Positions 1 through 8,405 of a DNA stretch of 64,000 bases are shown piece after piece. Source of the DNA: TMP-86 sp046347195 (GTDB taxonomy: Bacteria > Pseudomonadota > Gammaproteobacteria > Steroidobacterales > Steroidobacteraceae); assembly GCA_046347195.1 (NCBI GenBank), contig JAXMGQ010000016.1:30277-94276 (forward strand). The letters run 5' to 3'. Numbering within the stretch: the first letter of the stretch is position 1; every line of letters starts with the position of its first letter. The notes below the pieces were generated by a model. That model searched no databases. It saw only the letters and a list, made by a program, of their open reading frames with translations, and was not told where the DNA came from. A program made the translations under genes and the position numbers.

Positions 1-981
1 GCTCACCAGCGCAGGTCCCGCCATGAATCCCATGGTCGTGAGCGGAATGCAGAGCAGCGCCACCCGCTCACCGTGCCCGAAGGCGAACCCCAGGAAACCC
101 AGGGCGAGCATGGTCAGGCCCAGCGAGGCGGCACGCCGCGTGCCGATGTGCGCGTCGATCCAGCGCAGGAACCCGGCCTGCATGAAGACGGTGGCGATGC
201 CATAGGCCGCCAGCGAGTAACCCACCTGCCGCGAGGTCCAGCCATACACCTGCATGGTGAAGTAGGGCCAGGTCGCCGGCAACGTGGTCGTGGCGATGCG
301 CTGGAACAGCACCGCAGCCATCATCAGGTTCACCGGGGCGCGACGATGCAGCAGGAGCGAGGCGCCGAGCGGGTTGGCGCGACGCCAGGAGAACGGCCGG
401 CGGGCCGAGGCCGGCAGCGACTCGCGCAGCACCAGCGCGCCGTAGATGACGTTCAGCAGGCTCAACGCCGCGGCGACGAAGAACGGCGTGCGCGTGCCAT
501 AGCCCGCGAGCAGCCCGCCTGCGGCCGGGCCGAGGATGAGACCCACGCCGAAGGCCGCCGCGATCGACCCGAAATTGCGCGTCCGGTGCGCCGCCGGCGT
601 GACATCGGCGATGCAGGCGCCGGCGGTCGCGGCCGTGGCGCCGAACAGTCCGGTGAAGACCTGCGCGACGAACACCCAGGCGAGGCTCGGTGCGATGCCC
701 ATCAGCAGGTAGCTGCCGCCGAAGGCGGCCAGCGACGACAGCAGCACCGGCCGGCGGCCGGCATGATCGCTCAGCGAGCCGAGCAGCGGGCCGGCGAGGA
801 ACTGCACGGCGGCGAACACCGCGGTGAGCCAGCCGCCATAGATGGCCGCGCGCGCCAGCCCCTCGCCGCTCAGTTCCGTCAGGAGCCTGGGCATCACCGG
901 CACCAGCAGGCCCATGCCCATGGAATCGAGCGTCACCGTCAACAGGACGAACAGCAGCGCCCGCCGGTCCGGATGCTTCAA
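1..981 (-). CDS. MFS transporter, TCR/Tet type (C-terminus beyond window)
   Basis: This gene reads leftward off the window edge, so only about the first 327 residues are visible. It encodes an inner-membrane major facilitator protein with hydrophobic helices from the very start (ALLFVLLTVTLDSMGMGLLV) and the MFS loop motif GSLSDHAGRRPVLL after the second helix. The frame stays open to base 1, ending in a helix like those of TetA-type drug/proton antiporters. I chose the TTG at 981, preceded by a purine-rich stretch; the first in-frame ATG is 18 codons later. It is divergent from the flavin monooxygenase gene, with two palindromic operators between them, so it probably exports or imports the substrate, or an aglycone, of this regulon. 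The transported compound is unknown. Confidence 0.85.
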   Translation of the reverse strand, partial: MKHPDRRALLFVLLTVTLDSMGMGLLVPVMPRLLTELSGEGLARAAIYGGWLTAVFAAVQFLAGPLLGSLSDHAGRRPVLLSSLAAFGGSYLLMGIAPSLAWVFVAQVFTGLFGATAATAGACIADVTPAAHRTRNFGSIAAAFGVGLILGPAAGGLLAGYGTRTPFFVAAALSLLNVIYGALVLRESLPASARRPFSWRRANPLGASLLLHRRAPVNLMMAAVLFQRIATTTLPATWPYFTMQVYGWTSRQVGYSLAAYGIATVFMQAGFLRWIDAHIGTRRAASLGLTMLALGFLGFAFGHGERVALLCIPLTTMGFMAGPALVS

Positions 982-1022
982 TGCGCCCCCCTGTTTTCCT
1001 TCCGCTTCGCACGGAAATTTTA

Positions 1023-1038
1023 TAGAATCACCATTCTG
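1023..1038. promoter_or_regulatory. Palindromic operator A (AGAAT-N4-ATTCT)
   Basis: TAGAATCACCATTCTG carries perfect 5-bp inverted arms AGAAT/ATTCT with a 4-bp spacer. It sits about 40 bp upstream of the MFS start at 981. The same element recurs at 1110, 11171, 11282 and, degenerate, near 13578 and 14954. Binding by the TetR protein encoded at 12869-13525 is an inference from co-occurrence. Confidence 0.7.
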
Positions 1039-1109
1039 TTTTTGAGCGTACGGCGGCACGCCCCTGGAAGTCAATCCAGACGATACCGGTGCCAACCCGC
1101 ACAATGGTC

Positions 1110-1125
1110 TAGAATCTGCATTCTA
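1110..1125. promoter_or_regulatory. Palindromic operator B (TAGAAT-N4-ATTCTA)
   Basis: TAGAATCTGCATTCTA is a perfect 6-bp inverted repeat around a 4-bp spacer and the best copy in the window. It lies 30 bp upstream of the flavin monooxygenase start at 1155, where a bound repressor could block transcription start. Confidence 0.75.
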
Positions 1126-1154
1126 TTACGGAACCGCGCCCGCCGGCACCGGTC

Positions 1155-2195
1155 ATGGAGAACCTCGACGTGAAATTCGGAATCGCCAATGCCATCCGCA
1201 ACCACCCCGGCCACGCCTACCCGCTGCAGCGCGTGTACGAGGACTATGTCGGTGATGCCGTACTGGCCGAGGAACTGGGATTCGACTTCTCCTGGTACGG
1301 CGAGCACCGCATGACCCCGTGCCAGTGGACGCCCTCGCCGCTGGCGGTCTGTGCCTGGGTGGCCGCCAGGACCACGCGCCTGCGCGTCGGACCGCAGGTG
1401 CTGTGCCTGCCCTTCCATCACCCCTTGCGCGTGGCCGAGGACGTTGCGGTCATCGACAACCTCTCGGGCGGGCGCTTCGACTTCGGCGTGGGCGTGGGCT
1501 CGCAGTTCGAGGAATTCCAGACCTTCCGGCTCGACCCGAAGGAACGCATCGGGCGCACCTGGGAGGCGATGGAACTGATCGAGCGCTGCTTCCGCGAGGC
1601 CGGCACCTTCAGTTTCAAGGGCAGGTACTTCGACTTGCCCGAGATCACCTTCACGACCAAGCCCGTCCAGCCGCAGATGCCCATCTGGTGGGGCGGCGCG
1701 GGACCGAAGAACCTGCAGAAGGCCGCCGAGCGCGGTTACCACCTGATGGCGGGCGGGGACCTCGCGACCTCGCAGGCCTACGATGCCGCGCTCACCGCGG
1801 CCGGCCGCAACCCGGCCGAGCATTTCATCGGACCCATGACCTTCACCTGCATCGCGGACACCGAGGAACAGGCCTGGGAGGCCAGCCTCGAGGGCATCCA
1901 CTACTTCATCAATTTCTACATGCTGAGGCGCAACCTGGAAGGCCAGCTGCCGGGTCCCCAGGCCGAGTTCACCCGCGAGGCGATCCGGCGGTCCAACCTG
2001 AAGCTCGAGGGCGGCTGGGCCATCGCGGTGGGCACGCGCGACCAGGTCGCGCGCTATTTCGAGAAGGTGCGCGATGGCGCGCGGGGCCGCATCACCCACC
2101 TCGTGTGCGCACCGCGACACGCGGGCATGAGCACCGAAGCGGCGCATCGCACCTTGCGCTGCTTCGCCAGCGATATCATGCCGCTGTTCCGCTGA
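1155..2195 (+). CDS. LLM-class flavin-dependent oxidoreductase
   Basis: A 346-residue bacterial luciferase-like monooxygenase with the TIM-barrel features of the family: an early acidic/aromatic stretch (FDFSWYGEHR), LRVGPQVLCLPFHHPLRVAED, and the LSGGRFDFGVGVG segment typical of the flavin/phosphate site. Length is normal for the class. Such enzymes use reduced flavin and oxygen to oxidise organic substrates and need a separate reductase, which is not evident beside it. The start at 1155 follows operator B, and the gene stands alone, convergent with xylA. I infer a role in aglycone processing; the substrate cannot be read from the sequence. Confidence 0.88.
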   Translation: MENLDVKFGIANAIRNHPGHAYPLQRVYEDYVGDAVLAEELGFDFSWYGEHRMTPCQWTPSPLAVCAWVAARTTRLRVGPQVLCLPFHHPLRVAEDVAVIDNLSGGRFDFGVGVGSQFEEFQTFRLDPKERIGRTWEAMELIERCFREAGTFSFKGRYFDLPEITFTTKPVQPQMPIWWGGAGPKNLQKAAERGYHLMAGGDLATSQAYDAALTAAGRNPAEHFIGPMTFTCIADTEEQAWEASLEGIHYFINFYMLRRNLEGQLPGPQAEFTREAIRRSNLKLEGGWAIAVGTRDQVARYFEKVRDGARGRITHLVCAPRHAGMSTEAAHRTLRCFASDIMPLFR

Positions 2196-2268
2196 AGCCC
2201 GCGAACGGCGCGATGGCCCCGCCGGGCCACGGTGCCCGGTGCGCCACGGCGCCCGGCGGTGGCGATCG

Positions 2269-3579
2269 CTACAGGCTGTCGGCCACCACGGATTCGCACA
2301 ACTCCTGCAAGCCTGATCGGGGCTTCGGATCCAGCGATGCCCGCAGCGCCTCCTCCGACAGGGACTCGAGCGTCATCTTTCCCGACAGGATGCGCTGGCC
2401 CAGTTCGCCCTGCCAGCCGGCGTAACGCTGCTGGCGCAGGTTCGACAGCCGCTTCGATTCGTGGAGGCGCGCGGCCGCGAGCAGCGCGCGCGCGAGGGTG
2501 TCCATGCCGGCGATGTGCGCGCGGTACAGGTCCGCCGCATCCACCGATTGACGGCGGATCTTCGCATCGAAATTGAATCCGCCGCTGGTGAAGCCACCCG
2601 CCTCGATCAGGCTCAGCATCGCGGGCACGAGATCCTGGGCATTGTTGGGAAACTGGTCCGTGTCCCAGCCGTTGCGCGGATCGCCGCGGTTCATGTCGAT
2701 GGAACCGAAGATGCCCTGGGCGATGGCGCTGGCCACCTCGTGCTCGAAGTCGAGCCCCGCGAGCGTCGCGTGGTTCACCTCGATGTTCACCGCCACCTCG
2801 CGTGTCAGGCCATAGCGCTGCAGGAAGGCGTACACCGTGGCGACATCGCGATCGTACTGGTGCTTGGTGGGTTCGAAGGGCTTGGGCTCGATCAGGATGG
2901 CGCCCTTGAAGCCGATGCGGTGCTTGTGCTCCACCACCATCGACAGGAACCGCCCGTACTGGTCCATCTCGCGACGCAGGTCGGTGTTGAGCAGCGTGTC
3001 GTAGCCTTCACGGCCACCCCAGAGCACGTAGTTCTCACCGCCGAGGCGATGCGTGGTCTCCAGGCACCAGCGCACCTGCGAGGCCGCCCAGGCGAAGACC
3101 TCGGGGTCCGGATTCGTGGCCGCGCCCGCGGCGTAGCGCGGATGGCTGAACAGGTTCGCCGTGCCCCACAGCAGGCGCACGCCCGTGGCGGCCATGCGCC
3201 GGGCCATCGGCTCCTCGATCGAGCGCAGGTTGCGCTGGTGCGCCGCGAGCGTCGTGGCGGTGGCCATCGCATCGACGTCATGGAAGGTGAACCAGCCGAC
3301 GCCCAGGCGCTGGAAGAAATCGAAGGCAGCCTCGAGCTTGTCCTCCGCCATGTCCTGCGTGATGGCGGCGCCCAGCCAGGGGCGCGGCAGCGTGCCGGCG
3401 CCGAAGATGTCGGCGCCCGGCCAGTTGAACGAATGCCAGTAGCACACCGCGCAGCGCAGCCAGTCGGCCATGCGCCGGCCGAGCACGAGGCGCCCGGCAT
3501 CGTAGGCGCGGAAGGCGAATTCGTCCTGGGCGCCGGTGCCGGCAAAGCGGATCGCGGGGGTCGATGAGAACAGGCTCAT
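2269..3579 (-). CDS. xylA: Xylose isomerase
   Basis: A 436-residue class II xylose isomerase, which converts D-xylose to D-xylulose with two divalent metals. Signature motifs are all present: FTFHDVDA (catalytic His/Asp), VLWGGREGYDTLL, ILIEPKPFEPTKHQYD, NIEVNHATLAGLDFEHEV and SIDMNRGDPRNGWDTDQFP. I chose the ATG at 3579, which overlaps the xylB stop by four bases (ATGA), over a longer reading that would invade xylB. It is the last gene of the eight-gene operon starting at 11154. Its presence suggests the operon ends in pentose or ketose handling, or that the enzyme isomerises a sugar released by the upstream deglycosidase. It appears intact. Confidence 0.96.
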   Translation of the reverse strand: MSLFSSTPAIRFAGTGAQDEFAFRAYDAGRLVLGRRMADWLRCAVCYWHSFNWPGADIFGAGTLPRPWLGAAITQDMAEDKLEAAFDFFQRLGVGWFTFHDVDAMATATTLAAHQRNLRSIEEPMARRMAATGVRLLWGTANLFSHPRYAAGAATNPDPEVFAWAASQVRWCLETTHRLGGENYVLWGGREGYDTLLNTDLRREMDQYGRFLSMVVEHKHRIGFKGAILIEPKPFEPTKHQYDRDVATVYAFLQRYGLTREVAVNIEVNHATLAGLDFEHEVASAIAQGIFGSIDMNRGDPRNGWDTDQFPNNAQDLVPAMLSLIEAGGFTSGGFNFDAKIRRQSVDAADLYRAHIAGMDTLARALLAAARLHESKRLSNLRQQRYAGWQGELGQRILSGKMTLESLSEEALRASLDPKPRSGLQELCESVVADSL

Positions 3580-5033
3580 GGCGGGAGCTCTCCAAACAGG
3601 GGTATGAGTGATTGATACAGGCGGGTGAACAGCGGACGGCGCGAGCCGAACCAGCCGGTCCACCCAGGGTCGGGTTCGAAGATGCGATCCACCGGCGGTG
3701 CGGGGAACCGTGCGGCGTCGATCCGGCGCGTGAGGGCGGCCTGCGCGAGTCGCGCCGCCCCGAGCGCCGCGCCGACCTCGCCTCCGAGGCGGCGCGTCAG
3801 CGGCCGCCGCAGGGCCGAGGCCAGCAGCATGGCCCAGTGATCCCGGCGCGAGCCGCCGCCGCACAGCGAGATCTCACCGACCGCCGCACCGGCCTCGAGC
3901 AGCACCTCGAGTCCGTCGGCGAATGCGAGTGCCACGCCGCAGAGCACCGCGTCCACGAGATCGGCAGGCCCGGTGGCCGCATCCAGTCCGAAGAAAACGC
4001 CCCGCGCGGCCGGGTCGTTGTGCGGCGTGCGCTCTCCTGAAAGGTAGGGCAGGAACAGCGGCGCCGCGCGCGGCGGTCCGTCCTGCCGCGCGGCCTCCAC
4101 CGCTGCGGGCACATCGGCAAAACCGGCCAGTGCCGCGACCCATTGCAGCGATTCGCCCGCGCTCAGGATGACCGCCATCTGGTGCCAGGTTCCCGGCAGG
4201 CAGTGGCAGAAGGCATGCGCGGCGCGCTTGGGGTTAGGCATGAAGCGATCGTTCACGACGAACAGCACGCCCGAGGTGCCCAGCGACAGGAAGGCATCGC
4301 CGGGCGCCACGACGCCGATGCCGGCGGCGCTGGCCGCATTGTCGCCCCCGCCGCCGGCCACCACCACGCGCGGCAGGCCCAGCAGCTCCGGCGGCCTGCG
4401 GCGTGAGCGTGCCCGCGGGATCCGTGCCCTCCGCCAGCCGCGGCATCATGCCGATGTCCAGGCCCGAGGCAGCGAGCATGGCCGCCGACCAGTCGCGACG
4501 CGCGACGTCCAGCCACAGCGTGCCGGCCGCATCCGGACATCGCCCACCCTCGCCCGTGAGTCGCAGCCGCACGGAAGTCCTTGGGCAGCAACACCGTGGC
4601 CAGCCGCGCGAACACCTCGGGTTCGTGCTCGGCCACCCACAGCAGCTTCGGGGCCGTGAAGCCCGGCATCGCGAGATTGCCCGTGATCGCGCGGCTGCGC
4701 GGCTCGACGCTCAAGCTCCCCGCATTGCGCGGCGCTGCGGCCATCGTTCCACAGGATCGCCGGGCGCAGCGGCCGATCGGCACGATCGAGCAGGGTTGCC
4801 CCATGCATCTGGCCCGAGAGCCCCACGGCGCGAACGGCACGCCGATCCGCTGCCGGCATGCTCGCGCACGGCGGCCACCGGCCTGCCACCAGGATTCCGG
4901 ATCCTGCTCGGACCAGCCCGGATGCGGGCGATCGACGCACAGCGGCGCGCTGGCCTGCGCCCTCACCTGCCCGGATTCCTCCAGCAGCAGCGCCTTGACG
5001 CCCGGGTGCCGATGTCGATGCCGAGAACATGCC
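3576..5033 (-). pseudogene. xylB: Xylulokinase, disrupted by many frameshifts
   Basis: A FGGY-family xylulokinase, which phosphorylates D-xylulose with ATP. The C-terminal half (4367-3576) is clean: VVVAGGGGDNAASAAG, SLGTSGVLFVV, LPYLSGERTPHNDP, SLCGGGSRRDHW. The N-terminal half is recognisable only by switching frames: GIDIGT near 5015, VKALLLEESG near 4995, GLSGQMHGATLLDR near 4790, AITGNLAMPGFTAPKLLWV near 4660, and AAGTLWLDVARRDWSAAML near 4500. I count at least seven frame changes, near 5028, 5008, 4870, 4845, 4700, 4575 and 4393, with no start codon in the first frame. Flanking xylA and the GMC gene are intact. Either this is a recent pseudogene or a stretch of poor sequence; conserved residues between the breaks favour sequence error. 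Confidence 0.85.
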
Positions 5034-5043
5034 GTGCGCTTCG

Positions 5044-6723
5044 CTACAGCCGGCCGGCCTTGAACTCTCGGGCGGCGAAGTTCGCCGCGCGCGCGGTCAA
5101 TGCCATGTAGGTGAGCGACGGATTCACGCACGAAGAGGAGGACATGCAGGCGCCGTCGGTGAGGAACAGGTTCGGCACCTCGTGGGCGCGATTGTGGGCA
5201 TCGAGCACCGCGCGAGCAGGATCCTCTCCCATGCGCGCGCCGCCCATTTCGTGGATGGCGGTGCCCGGCACGTCGGGCTTGTCGAGCGACAGCGCCACCT
5301 TGCCGCCCATGGCCTCGATCATGCGCCTCGCCTCGGCGGCCGCATCGGACATGGCGGCCATCTCGTTGTCGCCATGGCGCAGCCGGATCTTCAACTGCTG
5401 CAAGCCGAGCGCATCGCGCGCCGCCGACAGCGTGATGCGGTTCTCCTCGCGCGGCAGGCACTCGACGAAGGCGACGAGCGCGAACTGCCAGGGGCCCGGG
5501 GCGCGAAGCCGCGACTTGAGTTCCGCTCCGAAACCGGGGGAATCCTTGCCACGCGTGAAGCTGCGCTGGAAGGCGCCGCCCTGGTAGCTGTAGCCGCGCA
5601 CGAATCGTGGATCGGAGGTCTCGACGTTGCGGAACCGCGGCACGAGGATCCCCGTGGGCCGGTTGCCGAAGGTGGTGCGCTGCTCGAAGCCGCTCACCGG
5701 CCCCACCGCCGCCAGCGCATTGGCATGATCCATGATGTAGCGGCCGAGCACGCCCGAGCCATTCGCCAGTCCGTGCGGAAACTGCTCGCTCGCCGAACGC
5801 AGCAGCACCCCGACGCTGTTGAAGGAGCCTGCGCACAGGAACACCAGGCGCGCGGTGTAGTGGGAGCCACGACGCGTGCGCGAGTCGATGGCCACGATGC
5901 CCGTGGCACGTCGCGTCCGCGGGTCGTGCACGATCCGCTCCACCGTCTGGTCGGTGAGCAGGGTGAGATTCCCGGTGGCGCGCGCCGCCGGGAGCGTCGA
6001 GCTCTGCGTGCTGAAGTAGGCGCCATAGGAACAGCCGCGGCCGCAGATGCTGCGGTTCTGGCACACGCCACGGCCCTCCTTCGGCTCGGTGAGGTTGGCG
6101 ACGCGGCCGATGATCAGCCGGCGCCCGGGGAACGCCGTCTCGATGGACTTCCGGGCATGCCGCTCGACGATGTTCAGCGCCATGCCCTTCTGGAAGCGTC
6201 CGTCCGGGAGCTGCGGCAGCCCATCGGCTTCGCCGGACACGCCGATGAAGCGCTCGACATGGTCGTACCAGGGCGCAAGGTCAGCGTAGCGGATGGGCCA
6301 GTCGAGCCCATGGCCATCGCGCCGGTTCGCGCCGAAATCCAGGTCGCTCCAGCGATAGCTCTGCCGGCCCCACCCCAGCGACCGGCCGCCGAGCTGGTAG
6401 GCGCGGATCCAGCGGAACGGGGCGTCGGCATCCGTCTCGTACGGATGATCGCTGTCCTTGACGAAGTGATCGGCGGTCCACTCGTCGAACCCGCGCGCAT
6501 GCATCTGCACGGAATAGTCACGCTTCAGCGCCGCCGTATCGCCGATGCCGTGGAAAGGCATCTGCCACGGCGCCTGGGTTTCATGGACATAGTCACGGAT
6601 GTGCTCGATGCTGCGGCCCCGCTCGATCATCAGCACCTTCAGCCCCTGCCCGGTCAGCTCCTTGGCCGCCCAGCCCCCGGTGATACCCGAGCCGATGACG
6701 ATGGCATCGAACTGCGCGGCCAT
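5044..6723 (-). CDS. GMC-family FAD oxidoreductase (glycoside 3-dehydrogenase/oxidase-like)
   Basis: A 559-residue glucose-methanol-choline flavoprotein. The N-terminal AIVIGSGITGGWAAKEL is the FAD dinucleotide fold, VFLCAGSFNSVGVLLRS is the second GMC signature region, and HEMGGARMG near residue 490 is typical of the sugar-dehydrogenase branch. It also has a Cys-rich insert (VCQNRSICGRGCSYGAY, about residues 222-238). It has no signal peptide. Its upstream partner starts with a Tat-like signal and their genes overlap by one base (TGATG), matching catalytic/hitchhiker pairs of periplasmic sugar dehydrogenases. In known C-glycoside and glucoside pathways such flavoproteins oxidise the sugar C3, making the 3-keto substrate for elimination. 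The C3 specificity here is inferred from context. Confidence 0.9.
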   Translation of the reverse strand: MAAQFDAIVIGSGITGGWAAKELTGQGLKVLMIERGRSIEHIRDYVHETQAPWQMPFHGIGDTAALKRDYSVQMHARGFDEWTADHFVKDSDHPYETDADAPFRWIRAYQLGGRSLGWGRQSYRWSDLDFGANRRDGHGLDWPIRYADLAPWYDHVERFIGVSGEADGLPQLPDGRFQKGMALNIVERHARKSIETAFPGRRLIIGRVANLTEPKEGRGVCQNRSICGRGCSYGAYFSTQSSTLPAARATGNLTLLTDQTVERIVHDPRTRRATGIVAIDSRTRRGSHYTARLVFLCAGSFNSVGVLLRSASEQFPHGLANGSGVLGRYIMDHANALAAVGPVSGFEQRTTFGNRPTGILVPRFRNVETSDPRFVRGYSYQGGAFQRSFTRGKDSPGFGAELKSRLRAPGPWQFALVAFVECLPREENRITLSAARDALGLQQLKIRLRHGDNEMAAMSDAAAEARRMIEAMGGKVALSLDKPDVPGTAIHEMGGARMGEDPARAVLDAHNRAHEVPNLFLTDGACMSSSSCVNPSLTYMALTARAANFAAREFKAGRL

Positions 6724-7268
6724 CAGAAGGATTGCCCCACCCAGTCGCTGGACCAGGCGCGTTCGCCCGGCCTCACCGGCAGGTCGGGATCGTACCGGCC
6801 CGGCACGAGCGAATACTGCAGCTCCTGCGCCGCGCCGATCTCGGAGGTGTAGTAGCCGAGGATCACGAGGTACTTGAGCTTCGCCCAGGAAGACCCGCGC
6901 TGTGCATAGGCGTGCGCGTCCACCTCGGCCAGCACCGCGGCCTGCCGGGAGGCCTCGAGGGCGAGGAACGGTCCTGTCGAGGCCGCCTCCAGCGCCAGCC
7001 TCACCTGCTCGAGGTCCGCCGGCGATGTGTCGGTGAGTCCATGCGACAGCGCGAGGAGCAGGAAATCCGGCACGCCGGCCCGCCGCGCGCCCGGCGTGTC
7101 GGTATCCGGGATGATGAGATCACACAGGCGTTCGAGCAGCGATCGTTGCCCCGCATCCGCCGGGATTCGCGATGCCGGAGGTGCAGCATCCGGGGACGCC
7201 GCCCACAGTTGCCGCGCGGCCAGGATGGCGGGAGCCGCCGCGAGCAGGTCGCGACGCCGCCAGCTCAC
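6723..7268 (-). CDS. Gluconate 2-dehydrogenase subunit 3-like small subunit with Tat signal
   Basis: About 181 residues of the gluconate 2-dehydrogenase subunit 3 family, the small partner of GMC sugar dehydrogenases. The N-terminus VSWRRRDLLAAAPAILAA has a twin-arginine motif followed by a short hydrophobic stretch, so it probably carries the folded flavoprotein through the Tat system. Conserved features follow: LLERLCDLIIPDTDTPGA near residue 45 and a C-terminal YYTSEIGAAQELQY. I chose the GTG at 7268, whose GTGA overlaps the stop of the upstream oxidoreductase gene; longer starts would lie inside that gene. It ends one base into the GMC start. An electron acceptor is not encoded here, although a cytochrome c lies far away at 53737. 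Confidence 0.85.
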   Translation of the reverse strand: MSWRRRDLLAAAPAILAARQLWAASPDAAPPASRIPADAGQRSLLERLCDLIIPDTDTPGARRAGVPDFLLLALSHGLTDTSPADLEQVRLALEAASTGPFLALEASRQAAVLAEVDAHAYAQRGSSWAKLKYLVILGYYTSEIGAAQELQYSLVPGRYDPDLPVRPGERAWSSDWVGQSF

Positions 7269-8405
7269 ACGCTCTCCCACACGGCGCCGCGCTGCGAGCT
7301 GCGCACCGAGGCCGCGACGAAGCGCATGCCCTGCAGGCCATCGCGCGCGCAAGGGTAGTCACGCAACGGCGCCTCGCCCCGCTGCACGCGGCGCACGTCC
7401 TCGATGAACCGCCGGTAGAGGACGGCGAAGGCTTCCAGGTACCCTTCCGGATGTCCCGCGGGCGTGCGGCTGGCGAGGCTGGCGGCCTCGCTCAGGTAGG
7501 GTTTGGCGGTGCGAAGCTGCTGCCAGGGACCCCCGGCCGGCTTGAACAACAGCGTGTTGGGTTCCTGCTGCGCCCACTCGAGGCCCGCGCGCGACCCGTA
7601 CAGCCGGATGCGCAGCGCGATTCTCCTCGCCGCAGGCCACCTGCGAGCACACCAGCGAGCCCTTGGCACCGCCCTCGAGCCGCACCAGCATGTTGGCATC
7701 GTCCTCGAGCTGGCGGCCCGGCACGAAGGCGGTGAGATCCGCGCACACCGACTGGATGCGCCGGCCGCTGATGAACTCCAGCAGGTTCGCCGCGTGCGTG
7801 CCGATGTCCCCCACGCAGCCGCTGATGCCCGCGCGCTTCGGATCCGTGCGCCATTGCGCCTGCTTGTTGCCCTCGCGCTCCAGCGGGCTCATCAGCCAGT
7901 CCTGGTTGTACTCCACCAGCACCTTGCGCAGCTCGCCCAGCGACCCCTCGCGCACCAGCTCGCGCGCATGCCGCACCAGGGGATAGCCCGTGTAGTTGTG
8001 GGTCAGCGCGAACAGCGTGCTGCCCTTCTCGACGAGCTGCACGAAGCCTTCCGCCTCCTGCAGCGAGAAGGCCAGCGGCTTGTCGCAGATGACGGGGATG
8101 CCCGCCTCGAGGAAGGCCTTCGCCGCCGGATAGTGCAGATGGTTGGGCGTGGCGATGATGACGAAGTCAATGCCATCCGCGCGGCCGCGCTCGGCCTGCG
8201 CCATCGACTCGAAGGAGTCGTACGAGCGATCGAGATTCCAGTCCTCGGCGCTCGCCCGCGCGTTCGCCGGGTCGGCGGACATGGCGCCCGCGACCACCCG
8301 CGCCGCGCCGTCGAGTTCGGCCGCGATGCGGTGCACGGCGCCGATGAAGGCGCCGCGGCCGCCGCCGACGATGCCCGCGCGAAGCTTGCGATTGGCAGTG
8401 CTCAT
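7265..8405 (-). CDS. Gfo/Idh/MocA-family oxidoreductase with one frameshift
   Basis: An NAD(P)-dependent sugar oxidoreductase of about 380 residues. The Rossmann start RAGIVGGGRGAFIGAVHR, the helix-loop IIATPNHLHYPAAKAFLEAG, the EKP-type motif VICDKPLAFSLQEAE (here CDKP) and the later GISGCVGDIGTHAANLLEF are all typical. At about 7620 the frame changes: the protein goes from SQVACGEEN to ALRIRLYGSRAGLEWAQQ only if one base is dropped. The remainder, to AVWESV, is well conserved, so a single-base error or a very recent mutation is likely. It starts in an ATGA overlap with the TIM-barrel gene. Members of this family reversibly oxidise or reduce C3 of glycosides, or reduce the keto-sugar after cleavage. 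Confidence 0.85.

Noticed and set aside
4253..6064. A 603-codon minus-strand frame spanning xylB and part of the GMC gene
   Set aside because: It is a wrong-frame reading; only short parts match xylB, which is why I annotate xylB as broken instead.
5029..6852. A 607-codon plus-strand frame over the GMC gene
   Set aside because: Composition is typical of antisense in high-GC DNA, and the minus strand carries the complete GMC flavoprotein.
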